NCBI RefSeq assembly: GCF_900106535.1 | Contig: NZ_FNOH01000007.1 | Span: forward strand, 186,001-250,000 | Source: Myxococcus xanthus | Lineage (GTDB): Bacteria; Myxococcota; Myxococcia; Myxococcales; Myxococcaceae | Direction: 5' to 3' | DNA length: 64,000 nucleotides | Shown here: positions 27,847-36,347 of the stretch, one piece after another | How the letters are laid out: every line of letters begins with the position of its first letter | Position numbering within the stretch: the first letter of the stretch is position 1 | The notes under the pieces: generated by a model | What the model was told of the DNA's origin: nothing | Database searches by the model: none | Seen by the model: only the letters and a program-made list of their open reading frames with translations | Position numbers and translations under genes: made by a program

Positions 27847-29352
27847 ATGTTCGACGTGGTGGTGGTGGGTGGTGGCGCTTGCGGCGGATGGACAGCCAAG
27901 CAGCTGACGGAAGCAGGCTTGCGTGTCCTGGTGCTCGAAGCGGGCCGAGGCATGGGCGCGGACCGGATGCTGTGGATGCTCCACCGCATGCGCCAATCCC
28001 TTGGCTACCTGGCGGAGACGGACGACCAGCGCAAGGTGCGCCAGTCGGTGCAGAGCACCACCTTCGCGTGGCCCTTCCACCCGCACGCCTTCGTCGACGA
28101 CGTGGACAATCCCTACACCACGCCGGAGGACCAGCCCTTCACGTGGATTCGTGCGCGGCAGGTGGGCGGGCGCACGTCCGTGAAGGCACACGGGCGCCAG
28201 TTCTACCGGCTGTCTGACTTCAACTTCAAAGCAGGCACGCAGGATGGACAGGGACCGGACTGGCCGCTGACGCTGGCGGACCTGGCGCCGCACTACGAGA
28301 CGGTGGAGCGGTGGATGGGCATCCACGGCAACGCGGATGGCCTGGACATTCTGCCGGACTCCGTCTTCGCGGGTTCCATCACCATGACGCCCGCGGAGCA
28401 GCGCCTGAAGGAACAGGTGGAGCGCCGCTGGCCGGAACGCCGCGTCATCGTCCGCCGCACCGCGGGAGCGCCCGTGACGATGCCCGCCGCGTTGAAGACG
28501 GGCCGGCTCGCGCTGCGCACGAACGCGGTGGTGGACCAGGTGCTGTACGACGCGGCGACAGGGCGTGCCACGGGGGTGCACTACCTCGACGCGAGGTCGG
28601 GCAAGTCCTACGAAGCCCACGCGCGGGTGGTGGTGCTGGCGGCGGGCGCGATTGAATCCACGCGGCTGCTGCTGAACTCGCGATGCAGCGCGTTCCCGGA
28701 CGGATTGGCGAACACGTCGGGGCAGTTGGGCCGCAACCTGATGGACCACACGTACATGCTGGGCATCGAGGCGAAGATGAACCTGCCTCCCGAAGCCCAG
28801 CGGCAGGAGCATAGCTGGGCGTACATCCCCCAGTTCCGCAACGTGGCCACGAAGGAGCAGGACTTCGCGCGCGGCTACGGCGTGCAGGTCTTCACCTTTG
28901 GAGACAACTGCCACTTCGTGCCCTTCGGGGAGATGGTGCCGCGCGCGGAGAACCGCGTGACGCTCAGTCCGACGGTGAAGGACCGCTGGGGCATCCCCGC
29001 CGCGCACATCGAATGCCGACACTCCGCCAACGAGCTGAAGATGGCCGAGGACGCGCTGGCGGCTTGCAAGGAGATGATGGAAGCAGCCGGCTTCACCGTC
29101 GAGAAGGCCAACGCCACGTTGTCCACGCCGGGCATGGCCATCCACGAGGTGGGCACGGCGCGCATGGGCACGGACGCGAAGACGTCGGTGCTCAATCCCC
29201 ACAACCAGAGCTGGGACGTGCCCAACCTCTTCATCAACGACGGTGCCTGCTTCCCGTCCCAGGGACCGCAGAACCCCACGCTGACGATGATGGCCATCGC
29301 CGTGCGCGCCAGTGCGCACATCGTGAAGGAGTTCAAGGCCGGGCGGCTGTGA
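27847..29352 (+). CDS. GMC-family FAD-dependent oxidoreductase
   Basis: A 501-residue protein. The start is the ATG of MFDVVVVGGGACGG, where the FAD-binding GxGxxG sits at residues 8-14 as usual; an ORF extending 135 bases further upstream is not convincing. Other GMC features are VLEAGRG (adenine-ribose Glu), VLAAGAIESTRLLLNS, and the C-terminal block HEVGTARMG, then FINDGACFPSQGPQNPTLTMMAIA, where the Asn-Pro and an upstream His or Gln form the catalytic pair. It should oxidise an alcohol or sugar. There is no signal peptide. It is one of many such oxidoreductases (gluconate or choline dehydrogenase-like), and the substrate cannot be read from the sequence. Confidence 0.88.
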   Translation: MFDVVVVGGGACGGWTAKQLTEAGLRVLVLEAGRGMGADRMLWMLHRMRQSLGYLAETDDQRKVRQSVQSTTFAWPFHPHAFVDDVDNPYTTPEDQPFTWIRARQVGGRTSVKAHGRQFYRLSDFNFKAGTQDGQGPDWPLTLADLAPHYETVERWMGIHGNADGLDILPDSVFAGSITMTPAEQRLKEQVERRWPERRVIVRRTAGAPVTMPAALKTGRLALRTNAVVDQVLYDAATGRATGVHYLDARSGKSYEAHARVVVLAAGAIESTRLLLNSRCSAFPDGLANTSGQLGRNLMDHTYMLGIEAKMNLPPEAQRQEHSWAYIPQFRNVATKEQDFARGYGVQVFTFGDNCHFVPFGEMVPRAENRVTLSPTVKDRWGIPAAHIECRHSANELKMAEDALAACKEMMEAAGFTVEKANATLSTPGMAIHEVGTARMGTDAKTSVLNPHNQSWDVPNLFINDGACFPSQGPQNPTLTMMAIAVRASAHIVKEFKAGRL

Positions 29353-29403
29353 CGGGGTGGCGAGCGTTGCCGCTCCGGCGCTGCATGCCGTAGCGTGCTC
29401 GCG

Positions 29404-30270
29404 ATGATTCAAGTCGACGAGCTCGGAGAAAAGACGACGTTCGCTGAGGTCGCCAGGCGATTTGCTGGGGCGAGCTGGCTCGCCTCGTTCCTCGAGACCG
29501 AGCAGCTCAACGACCCGGAGACCAACGGCATCGTCGTGCCTCGCATCGTCAACACAGGTCTGCGCCTCGACGACACGCTCAAAAGTGGGCCCGGCCCCTG
29601 GGCTGTCATCATCGACGGGGACCTCGAGACGAGCGGCGATCTCGTGTGCACGACCGACGATTACCTGACGAGCACGCTGATTGTGACTGGCAACGTGCGC
29701 GCGAGGAACGTGCGCTTCGCCGCGAGCGCGCGCGTCGGAATCGAGGGCGACCTGGTCGTCGGCAGAGGGCTCGGCATCGTGAGCGGAACGTGGGGTGACG
29801 GCGGCGCGGTGCTGTGGGCGCGCTCGTGCGAAGCCGCGCTCGTGTTGCTCGACGGCAACACGAGCATCGACGCGGACCGGTGCCGGCGGACGCTGGTGTG
29901 TGGGTCGACCGGTTGGGGCGAATTCACCCCGGACATCCACGACCACGCGACGTTCGAGGAGATGTTCGAACCCGCCGCTTTCGATGAACGCGGCGACCTC
30001 GATTTTGGCCGGGCGATGGCGCTCGCGAATGAAGGGCGCTCAGCGCTGCGGCCCGAGGTCGAGAATCGGCTGCGCGGAAGCAAGGGACTCGCAACACGCG
30101 AGGCGCTCGCATGGTTGACGAGCGACCCGCACTGCCGCGAACTCATGGCGCTCGGCGATGACAGGTCGATGGCGGTGCTCGCCGAGCAGTTGGCTCAGCG
30201 CGGCCACACGGTCTCCATCGAGAGCCTCACTCGCTCGGTGCGCGCCATGCTCGGTGCGCGCCTCGCGTAG
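29404..30270 (+). CDS. Hypothetical protein, beta-helix-like, atypical codon use
   Basis: A 288-residue protein from ATG 29404; a GTG at 29395 could add three residues. The middle, roughly residues 65-145, is rich in alternating V/I/L with G and N or D (WAVIIDGDLETSGDL, TLIVTGNVRARNV, VGIEGDLVVGRGLGIV), as in polymer-forming or beta-helical proteins. The C-terminal part is helical. I do not recognise the family. Codon use is looser than in the neighbours: TTT, GCT, AGG, CGA and GGG appear often and CTC is favoured over CTG. That suggests more recent acquisition. There is no signal peptide. Confidence 0.7.
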   Translation: MIQVDELGEKTTFAEVARRFAGASWLASFLETEQLNDPETNGIVVPRIVNTGLRLDDTLKSGPGPWAVIIDGDLETSGDLVCTTDDYLTSTLIVTGNVRARNVRFAASARVGIEGDLVVGRGLGIVSGTWGDGGAVLWARSCEAALVLLDGNTSIDADRCRRTLVCGSTGWGEFTPDIHDHATFEEMFEPAAFDERGDLDFGRAMALANEGRSALRPEVENRLRGSKGLATREALAWLTSDPHCRELMALGDDRSMAVLAEQLAQRGHTVSIESLTRSVRAMLGARLA

Positions 30271-30391
30271 AAATCGACCCGGCGCTTTCCCACGCGCCAC
30301 ATCGCGTCGGTGGATATGAACACGGGCTTCTTGCACCGCCTGAGCCTGCTTGACGGCGGCACCGAGGGTCCCCGCTACGTCCTGAAGCCCA

Positions 30392-32017
30392 TCAGGGCCG
30401 AGCCCTCCGCCGCGCCAGTGCCGCACCCGCGAGGCCCACCACCGATGACACCAGCGCAATTGGGCTCAGCCAGTCTCCCCACGCCAGGGCGAGTGTCGTC
30501 AGCGCGGTCGTCTCCGGCACGCGCATGGTGAGGCCCGCGCGCTGGTTGTCGTCCACCTCGGCCACCACCGCGCCCGTGATGTCGATGAGCGCGGTCACAC
30601 CCGAGTTCGTCACCCGGACCTGTGGCCGCCGCGTCTCGATGCTGCGGAAGGCCGCGTGCATCAGGTGCAACCGGGGCGCGGGCGTGCCGGTGAACCACGA
30701 GTCGTTGGACAGCGTGAGCAGCAGCTCCGCGCCCTGCCGCACGCCCTGCGCGACATACTCGGGGAAGATGGTCTCGTAGCAGATGAGCGGCGCCACCCGG
30801 AGCTGGCGTCCGTCGCGCAGCGTGAAGCTCACCGCCCGAGGCCCGGGCCCTCGCTTCCAGCGTCCTGTCCACGGCAGCCACTCGCGAAGCGTGGGGGTGT
30901 CGATGGCGTCCGGCACCCACTCCGTCAGCGGGAAGAGCATCGTCTTGCGGTACGCGGCGCGCTCGAACGCGCCTCCAGGTGACGACGGCCCCAGGAACAT
31001 GGCCGCGTTGAACTCGCGCTCGCCCTCCAGGTCATACGTGCCGAACACAAGCGGCACCCCGCGCTCGGAGACGTAGCCGGCGATCTCCGCGTCCAGCGCC
31101 GCGCCCGTCTCGCTGCGCGGCGCTCCAAAAGGAGTGGGGTACACCGTCTCCGGCCACACCAACAGGTCCACCGGTCCGTCGCGCAGCAGCGCGTCCGACA
31201 TCGCGTAGTGCGTGTCGAGCACCATCCGCACGACTTCGTAGGCGCCCATCTCCGCCTTCAGCTTCTCGTAGCGGGTGATGTTCGCCTGCACCGCGCCCAC
31301 CACCAGCCCGCCCTCACGCCGGGTTGCCTCGCGCACCTGCGCATGCCGGAAGGCGCCGTACCCCGACAACACGAGCACCAGCGCCGCGAGCCCTGCCACG
31401 GGCCGCCAGGCAGCACGCAAACCCCGCTGTGACTGACGAAGCGCCGCGAGCACGCACTCATTGCCCAGCAGCAACACCAGCGTGAGTCCCGGCGCGCCCG
31501 CCACGTCCGCGCCCTGGCGTAGCCACTCAGAGGCATAGAGCCCATGCCCCAACGTGTCCGCGAAGAGCTTGGGCGTGACGCCCTCCACACCCACGTATAC
31601 GAGCGTCCCCACCAGGGGCGGCAACCAGCCCTGCCCCTCCCGCGCCAGACGCCGCGCCGCGTACCGGGCCAGCGCGGCGGCGACGAACTGGAGCTGGAGC
31701 AGCGGCGCCACCAGCAGGAACAGCGCCCAACCAACCACCGTGGGCGCCCGCGAGTACGCCTGGAGCGCGCCCGGGAACCAGTGAAAGACGGCGGCGGTGA
31801 ACGTCACACTGAGCAGCACGCCCAGGCTCAGCGCCTCGCGTGCCGAGCGGGCCCGGTCCAACGCCGCGAGCCAGGGCACCATCGCCACCCAGCCGAGCGC
31901 CAGCCAGCGCGCCTCCAGCCGCCCGAACAGCGCGAACAGGACCGTGGTCCCCAGGACACCAAGCAGCGCCGCTCCCAGGTGCCACCCGCGTCCCACCCCC
32001 ACCTGGACGCCGGTCAC
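30392..32017 (-). CDS. lnt: Apolipoprotein N-acyltransferase
   Basis: A 541-residue inner-membrane enzyme that adds the third acyl chain to lipoproteins. The N-terminal half has about six to eight hydrophobic helices. The C-terminal half is a nitrilase-fold domain with a Glu in LLVWPETVYP (near residue 287), a Lys in YRKTMLFPLTEWVP (near 357) and the nucleophile Cys in LICYETIFP (near 413), followed by SNDSWF, the triad of Lnt. Length and order agree with the family. The start overlaps the previous gene on the same strand by four bases (32014-32017). The window encodes several lipoproteins, which would be its substrates. Confidence 0.93.
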   Translation of the reverse strand: MTGVQVGVGRGWHLGAALLGVLGTTVLFALFGRLEARWLALGWVAMVPWLAALDRARSAREALSLGVLLSVTFTAAVFHWFPGALQAYSRAPTVVGWALFLLVAPLLQLQFVAAALARYAARRLAREGQGWLPPLVGTLVYVGVEGVTPKLFADTLGHGLYASEWLRQGADVAGAPGLTLVLLLGNECVLAALRQSQRGLRAAWRPVAGLAALVLVLSGYGAFRHAQVREATRREGGLVVGAVQANITRYEKLKAEMGAYEVVRMVLDTHYAMSDALLRDGPVDLLVWPETVYPTPFGAPRSETGAALDAEIAGYVSERGVPLVFGTYDLEGEREFNAAMFLGPSSPGGAFERAAYRKTMLFPLTEWVPDAIDTPTLREWLPWTGRWKRGPGPRAVSFTLRDGRQLRVAPLICYETIFPEYVAQGVRQGAELLLTLSNDSWFTGTPAPRLHLMHAAFRSIETRRPQVRVTNSGVTALIDITGAVVAEVDDNQRAGLTMRVPETTALTTLALAWGDWLSPIALVSSVVGLAGAALARRRARP

Positions 32018-32667
32018 GGCGAGGGCGCCCCACTCTCCGCGCCCTCGGGCAGCTCCAACCGTTGGATAGGCATTCCCGGAGGGGCCAGCTCCTCGGGCAC
32101 CAGCCCGTCGGCGGGCTTGGGAATCGGCTGCCCGTTCGCATCCACGGGCTGATGGTCGGGATGGAACATCAGCACGGCCGCCACGATTTCACCCGAGTCC
32201 TTGTACTGGAAATGACGCACGTACCCGGGCGGCAGCTCGAAGTCATCGGGGACGACGAGGCCTTTCTTGATGGGCTTCGTCCCGGGCCGGTAGAGCTGCA
32301 TGCCCGTCAGTTCGGAGTCCATGGCCGGCTCCTGGACATCGGTATCGGTGGCCAGTTCGGCAACAGGCTCGGGGGCAGGCTGCGGAGCTGAAGCAGCGAC
32401 GGGAGGCGGCCGTGTCCGCGGCGCGCGGGCACGCACCTCGGACGTGGGAGGCGGGATGGGCAGCGGCACCTCCGCGAGCGGCGGCGGCGCTTCCACCTTG
32501 ATGTCGGTCGAACCCCACCAGACACTCAAGCCAATGCACGCGAGCGTGAAGACACACGCGCCGCCCACGAGCCACACACCCAGACCCTTCCCCGTTCGAG
32601 CGGGCGTGATGTGCGTGACGCCGTCGCTGTCGACGCGACGCTTTGGTGCAGGGGACTGCGGCCTCAT
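32014..32667 (-). CDS. Membrane-anchored Pro-rich hypothetical protein
   Basis: A 217-residue protein with one transmembrane helix at about residues 30-53 (LGVWLVGGACVFTLACIGLSVWW), then a long Pro/Ala-rich linker and a C-terminal domain of about 90 residues (from LTGMQLYRPGTKP to the end). The C-terminal domain contains PPGYVRHFQYKDSGEIV. Topology suggests a short cytoplasmic tail and a periplasmic domain. Its stop overlaps the lnt start, so the two genes are translationally coupled. I do not recognise the domain. A role beside lipoprotein maturation is possible but only by position. Confidence 0.75.
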   Translation of the reverse strand: MRPQSPAPKRRVDSDGVTHITPARTGKGLGVWLVGGACVFTLACIGLSVWWGSTDIKVEAPPPLAEVPLPIPPPTSEVRARAPRTRPPPVAASAPQPAPEPVAELATDTDVQEPAMDSELTGMQLYRPGTKPIKKGLVVPDDFELPPGYVRHFQYKDSGEIVAAVLMFHPDHQPVDANGQPIPKPADGLVPEELAPPGMPIQRLELPEGAESGAPSP

Positions 32668-32747
32668 GTTCTCGCGAAGACCTCCGGGCTGCGTATGCTA
32701 CGGAGCCACTCCCTCCTAGGCAAACACAGCGCCTTCCGCTCACCCTC

Positions 32748-33665
32748 ATGAGCTCTTCGTCCATTCTCGTCACCGATGCCCCCGGCGGCACGCCACCCGC
32801 CACCACGCCCGAGCCCGCTCGCTTCGCGGTGCACGCCTGGACACCCGGGCTGCGAGGGCTCGCGGTGGTGACGCAGCTCGCCGCGCTGGGCGCCCTGCTC
32901 CACTTCACCGCGCAGCTCTGGATGGAAATTTCCGAAGGGACCCAGCGGATGCAGCCCGTGCCCATCGTCGTCGGGCTGGTGCTGCGAGTCGTGCTACCGC
33001 TCGCGTTCGTCTCCGCGCTGCGCCGCAGCCGCCGGGCCATCGTCGCCGTGGACACCCACCAGTGGACCCTGACGCTGCGCGGCGGCGCCCGGATGGAGAT
33101 TCCCTTCGAAGCCGTGAGCGCGGTGCGCCCCTGGCGGCTGCCGCTCCCGGGCCCCGGCCTGGCGCTGCGGATGCGGTCAGGCCGCGCTTTCAGCCACGCG
33201 CTGGAGGTGGAGGACGCCCTGCCCCTGCTGAACTCGCTGGGCCAGCACGGAGCACCAGGCGCCGCGCAATCCCACACACTGATTCGTTACGCCCATGCGC
33301 GCCATGCCCTGTGGCGCCGCCGCTGGTACCACCTGCTGGTGAAGTTCGTGTTCTTCCCGCTGGTGCCCACGGCCATCCTCTTCTACTCGTACCAGGTCAT
33401 CTCGTTTGGCGGCGCGCTGGGTGAGTACAGGATGTACGGATTGGACGCGTACCTGCGTTCGTTCGGCCGGTACTACGCGCCAATCTCGTTGTGCCTGCTG
33501 CTCTTCGCCTGCTTCTGGCGCGTCGTCGCAGAGGGCGCGTCGCTCCTGGCGGCGTGGCTTCTGCCAGCCTGGGCGCGCGGCGTGCGGCGTGCGGCGGAGT
33601 GGTTCTGCTGGCTCGTCTACTACGTCGGCACGCTTGGGTTGATCGGCGCGCGCTTCATGATGTGA
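32748..33665 (+). CDS. Hypothetical membrane protein with four or more helices
   Basis: A 305-residue protein; the ATG of MSSSSILVTD is chosen over an upstream in-frame ATG whose product would overlap the divergent gene. It has two helices near residues 38-90, a soluble loop (about 95-180) with a PH-like pattern (LTLRGGARMEIPFEAVSAVR), and two or three helices near residues 205-300. The soluble loop resembles the bacterial PH-like domains found in small membrane proteins. No enzymatic motif is visible, and I do not recognise the family. It runs divergently from the lnt pair across about 80 bases. Confidence 0.75.
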   Translation: MSSSSILVTDAPGGTPPATTPEPARFAVHAWTPGLRGLAVVTQLAALGALLHFTAQLWMEISEGTQRMQPVPIVVGLVLRVVLPLAFVSALRRSRRAIVAVDTHQWTLTLRGGARMEIPFEAVSAVRPWRLPLPGPGLALRMRSGRAFSHALEVEDALPLLNSLGQHGAPGAAQSHTLIRYAHARHALWRRRWYHLLVKFVFFPLVPTAILFYSYQVISFGGALGEYRMYGLDAYLRSFGRYYAPISLCLLLFACFWRVVAEGASLLAAWLLPAWARGVRRAAEWFCWLVYYVGTLGLIGARFMM

Positions 33666-33693
33666 CGTGCGCGCCAGGCGCTGGAAACGACAA

Positions 33694-33724
33694 GGCCCCC
33701 GGTTCCCGAAGGCAACCGGAGGCC
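33694..33724. terminator. Possible bidirectional terminator between convergent genes
   Basis: GGCC plus CCGGTT (33694-33704) pairs with AACCGG plus GGCC (33714-33724), with one unpaired base on each arm. It lies between a plus-strand stop at 33665 and a minus-strand stop at 33769. There is no T tract. Confidence 0.4.
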
Positions 33725-33768
33725 CAAGCACCGCGCCCACACCCGAGGCGTGAGCGCGGTCGCAGTGA

Positions 33769-34821
33769 CTACGGCCTGGCGGGGTTGAACTTCGCGCTCT
33801 CCCAGCCCATGCGGTCGTGGCCAGTCTTGTTCCAGGTCGAGGTATCGGTGGGCAGCGCGCCGGTGCCGCCAGAGCTGGAAATGGTGCCACCGGTGTAGGT
33901 CGGGTGGGTGTCGTCAGACTGGAGGTAGTCGTAGCTGGTGCTCGCGTTGACGAAGTGCGTGTTCGAGTCGCGCAGCGTGGAGCGCAGCGTGACGGAGATG
34001 CGCTGGACGTACGCCGCCTCGGACTCGCCCTCGATGTAGCGGATGGCCTCGGAGTCCACCTTGCCATCACCGTTGGAGTCGTAATCCGCGGCCATGTACT
34101 CCGCGAACGAGTCCGCGCACTTGAAGCCGTGGCGAGCCGCCAGGCTGCACGCACGCCAGTTGCTCCTCGCCAGCAGCGGCAGGAACTTCTCCCGCTTGTT
34201 CACCACCTGGCCCGTGGCGGAGTCCCGGCACTGGGTGTTCACGTTGTCCGCGTTGAAGCCCGGGTAGTAGATGTTGGAGATGATCTTCGTCGCGGTGGCG
34301 GGCGCGTACTGGTTGATGGTCTGCATCGCCCGCTCCATGTACGTGGTGCAGGTCGCCAGCGCGGCCTCCAGGCCCGAGTAGTTACAGGTGCCCGTCTGCC
34401 CAGAGAAGGCGCTGCGCGCCTGGAGGTAGTCGTTGCCACACATCTCGAACATGACGACGCGGGTGTTCGCCGCCTGCATGTACGAGCGCTCAGAGACAAT
34501 CTTGTTGTTGTAGATGTCGTCCGCCTTCGCGCCGGACTTGGTGCGGCGGATGACCTCCACGTCCGCGTTCCACTTCCGCGCCAGGTCCTCGCCCTGCACC
34601 ACCGGCGCCGCGCGGCGAGCCACGTTCCAGAAGAAGACGGAACCGTTGTAGCCGGCGTAGATAGAGTCGCCGTAGGCCACCACGCGGTACTTCGTCGACG
34701 TCGACGGCTGGTCGATGGTCCACGACGTGTTCTGGTTGAGGGTGCTCGCCATCGCGCTACCACCGACCGTGAAGGCCGCGCACATGGCGACGACGGACAT
34801 CCCGCTGTGACGGAAAGACAT
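33769..34821 (-). CDS. Secreted SGNH/GDSL-family hydrolase
   Basis: A 350-residue protein with a signal peptide (residues 1-25, cleavage near SAMAST). SGNH blocks are visible: block I YGDSIYAG with the nucleophile Ser53, block III MCGNDYLQ, and block V DDTHPT near the C-terminus with catalytic Asp and His. A DSNGDGKVD segment around residue 245 resembles a calcium-binding EF-hand or dockerin loop. Several Cys pairs (MCGND, TCNYS, TCTTY) suggest disulfides in the exported enzyme. It should be an extracellular esterase or lipase. An AT-richer stretch lies upstream. Confidence 0.85.
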   Translation of the reverse strand: MSFRHSGMSVVAMCAAFTVGGSAMASTLNQNTSWTIDQPSTSTKYRVVAYGDSIYAGYNGSVFFWNVARRAAPVVQGEDLARKWNADVEVIRRTKSGAKADDIYNNKIVSERSYMQAANTRVVMFEMCGNDYLQARSAFSGQTGTCNYSGLEAALATCTTYMERAMQTINQYAPATATKIISNIYYPGFNADNVNTQCRDSATGQVVNKREKFLPLLARSNWRACSLAARHGFKCADSFAEYMAADYDSNGDGKVDSEAIRYIEGESEAAYVQRISVTLRSTLRDSNTHFVNASTSYDYLQSDDTHPTYTGGTISSSGGTGALPTDTSTWNKTGHDRMGWESAKFNPARP

Positions 34822-35042
34822 GCCCCGCTCCTTTGGATTCCCACTGGGGGGTTGTTGGGGGAGCGCGGAGGCTACATGGCGTCGATTTGCAAATCACCCT
34901 GAAACAAGAATAACGCATCAAGTCAGAATAGCTGGTGTTGTTATGACCTCACCCGTGTTTGGACCGATGTCGTAAGAATGACGCGGAGCAAACCTTTGAC
35001 GCGGTGTTTCATCATGTTTCACCCAGGTCCGGAGTGTTTCAC

Positions 35043-36344
35043 GTGAATCTTTCCCGTGGCACGAGAGCGCTGATGCAGTGGCTGCTCCTGGGTGGGCTGG
35101 TGGGCGTCGTCTGCGGCGTGGCATCCGCGGTCTTCTTGTACCTGTTGGACGAAGCGACGCACTTCCGGGAGGGGCACCCGTGGCTGGTGTACGCGCTGCC
35201 GGTGGCGGGGCTGGTGCTGGGGGCGGTGTACGGGAAGTGGGGTAGGCCCATTCGCGGGGGCAACAACCTGGTGCTGGACACGGTGCACGCGAGCGACGCG
35301 CAGGTGCCGGTGCGCATGGCGCCCATGGTGCTGGTGGGGACCGTGCTGACGCACCTGTTCGGCGGCAGTGCGGGCCGCGAGGGCACAGCGGTGCAGATGG
35401 GCGGCAGTCTGGCGGACCTGGTGGCGCGACGCTTCCGGGTGGGCCCGGACACACGCCGCGAGCTGCTGGCCGCGGGCATCGCGGGTGGGTTCGGTTCGGT
35501 GTTCGGCACGCCGGTGGCGGGGGCGGTGTTCGGGCTGGAGGTCGTGGTGGTGGGGCGCATGGGCTACGAGGCCCTGCTGCCCGCGCTGGTGGCATCCGTG
35601 GTGGGAGACATGGTGACGCGGGGGCTGGGCATCCACCACACGCCGTATCCGGCGCCGGGGGCGCTGCCGCTGACAGTGGCGGTGCTGGCGAAGTGGCTGG
35701 TGTTCGCGGTGGCGGTGGCCGTGGTGGCGGTGGTGTTCGTGGAGTTGATGCACCGGCTGAAGAAGCTGCTGGAGCAGCGCGTGCAGGTGTTGCCGCTGCG
35801 GATGGCGTTGGGCGGTCTGGCCGTGCTGCTGCTGTGGCTGCTGGCCGGTACGGATGACTACCTGGGCCTGGGGGTACCGGGCATCCAGCGAGCCTTCGAG
35901 GACCCGGCGCTGCCCGTGTCGGCGTTCGCGTGGAAGCTTGCCTTCACGGTGGTGACGCTGGCCGCGGGATTCCTGGGCGGCGAGGTGACGCCGCTGTTCT
36001 TCATCGGCGCATCGCTGGGCAACGTCCTGGCGCGGCTGTTGGGCCTGCCGTTGGATTTGGGCGCGGCGGTGGGCATGGCGGCCCTGTTCGCGGCGGCGGC
36101 GAATACGCCGCTGGCGCTGTCCATCATGGCCGTGGAGCTGTTGGGGGCGAATGTGTTGCCCCACGTGGCGATTGTGGCCACGGTGGCGTACCTGCTCACG
36201 GGGCAACGGGGCATCTATCCATCACAGCGGATTGCCCGGATGAAACACGGAGGGCCGCTGCTGGAGAAACTCGTGGCCCTGCGGGAGCTGGCCCGCGAGG
36301 ACCGCGCCCCGCCCTCAGGGCCTGAGGGACGGGGCGGCGGCTGA
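35043..36344 (+). CDS. ClC-family chloride channel / H+-Cl- antiporter
   Basis: About 433 residues and ten or more membrane helices. The family signature GREGTAVQMG contains the gating Glu (the usual form is GREGP). Also present are GSVFGTPVAGAVFGLEV, and FLGGEVTPLFFIGASLGN as the GxFxP-like block. No CBS domains follow. The GTG at 35043 is a provisional start; the frame is open to a TTG at 34959, and a GTG at 35034 or ATG at 35073 are alternatives. The 220-base gap from the divergent GDSL gene is AT-richer; TTGCAA at 34887 and AATAAC at 34909 could be a promoter, but weakly. The stop is three bases from the convergent gene. Confidence 0.88.
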   Translation: MNLSRGTRALMQWLLLGGLVGVVCGVASAVFLYLLDEATHFREGHPWLVYALPVAGLVLGAVYGKWGRPIRGGNNLVLDTVHASDAQVPVRMAPMVLVGTVLTHLFGGSAGREGTAVQMGGSLADLVARRFRVGPDTRRELLAAGIAGGFGSVFGTPVAGAVFGLEVVVVGRMGYEALLPALVASVVGDMVTRGLGIHHTPYPAPGALPLTVAVLAKWLVFAVAVAVVAVVFVELMHRLKKLLEQRVQVLPLRMALGGLAVLLLWLLAGTDDYLGLGVPGIQRAFEDPALPVSAFAWKLAFTVVTLAAGFLGGEVTPLFFIGASLGNVLARLLGLPLDLGAAVGMAALFAAAANTPLALSIMAVELLGANVLPHVAIVATVAYLLTGQRGIYPSQRIARMKHGGPLLEKLVALRELAREDRAPPSGPEGRGGG

Positions 36345-36347
36345 GGG

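Noticed and set aside
27787-29946. Minus-strand open frame of 719 codons across the GMC oxidoreductase
   Set aside because: The plus-strand product has the FAD motif and C-terminal GMC block; the antisense frame is an Arg/Val/His-rich shadow that crosses two genes.
34959-35042. TTG-initiated N-terminal extension of the ClC protein
   Set aside because: A TTG start with no ribosome-binding site, and the added residues do not look like the family's N-terminus.
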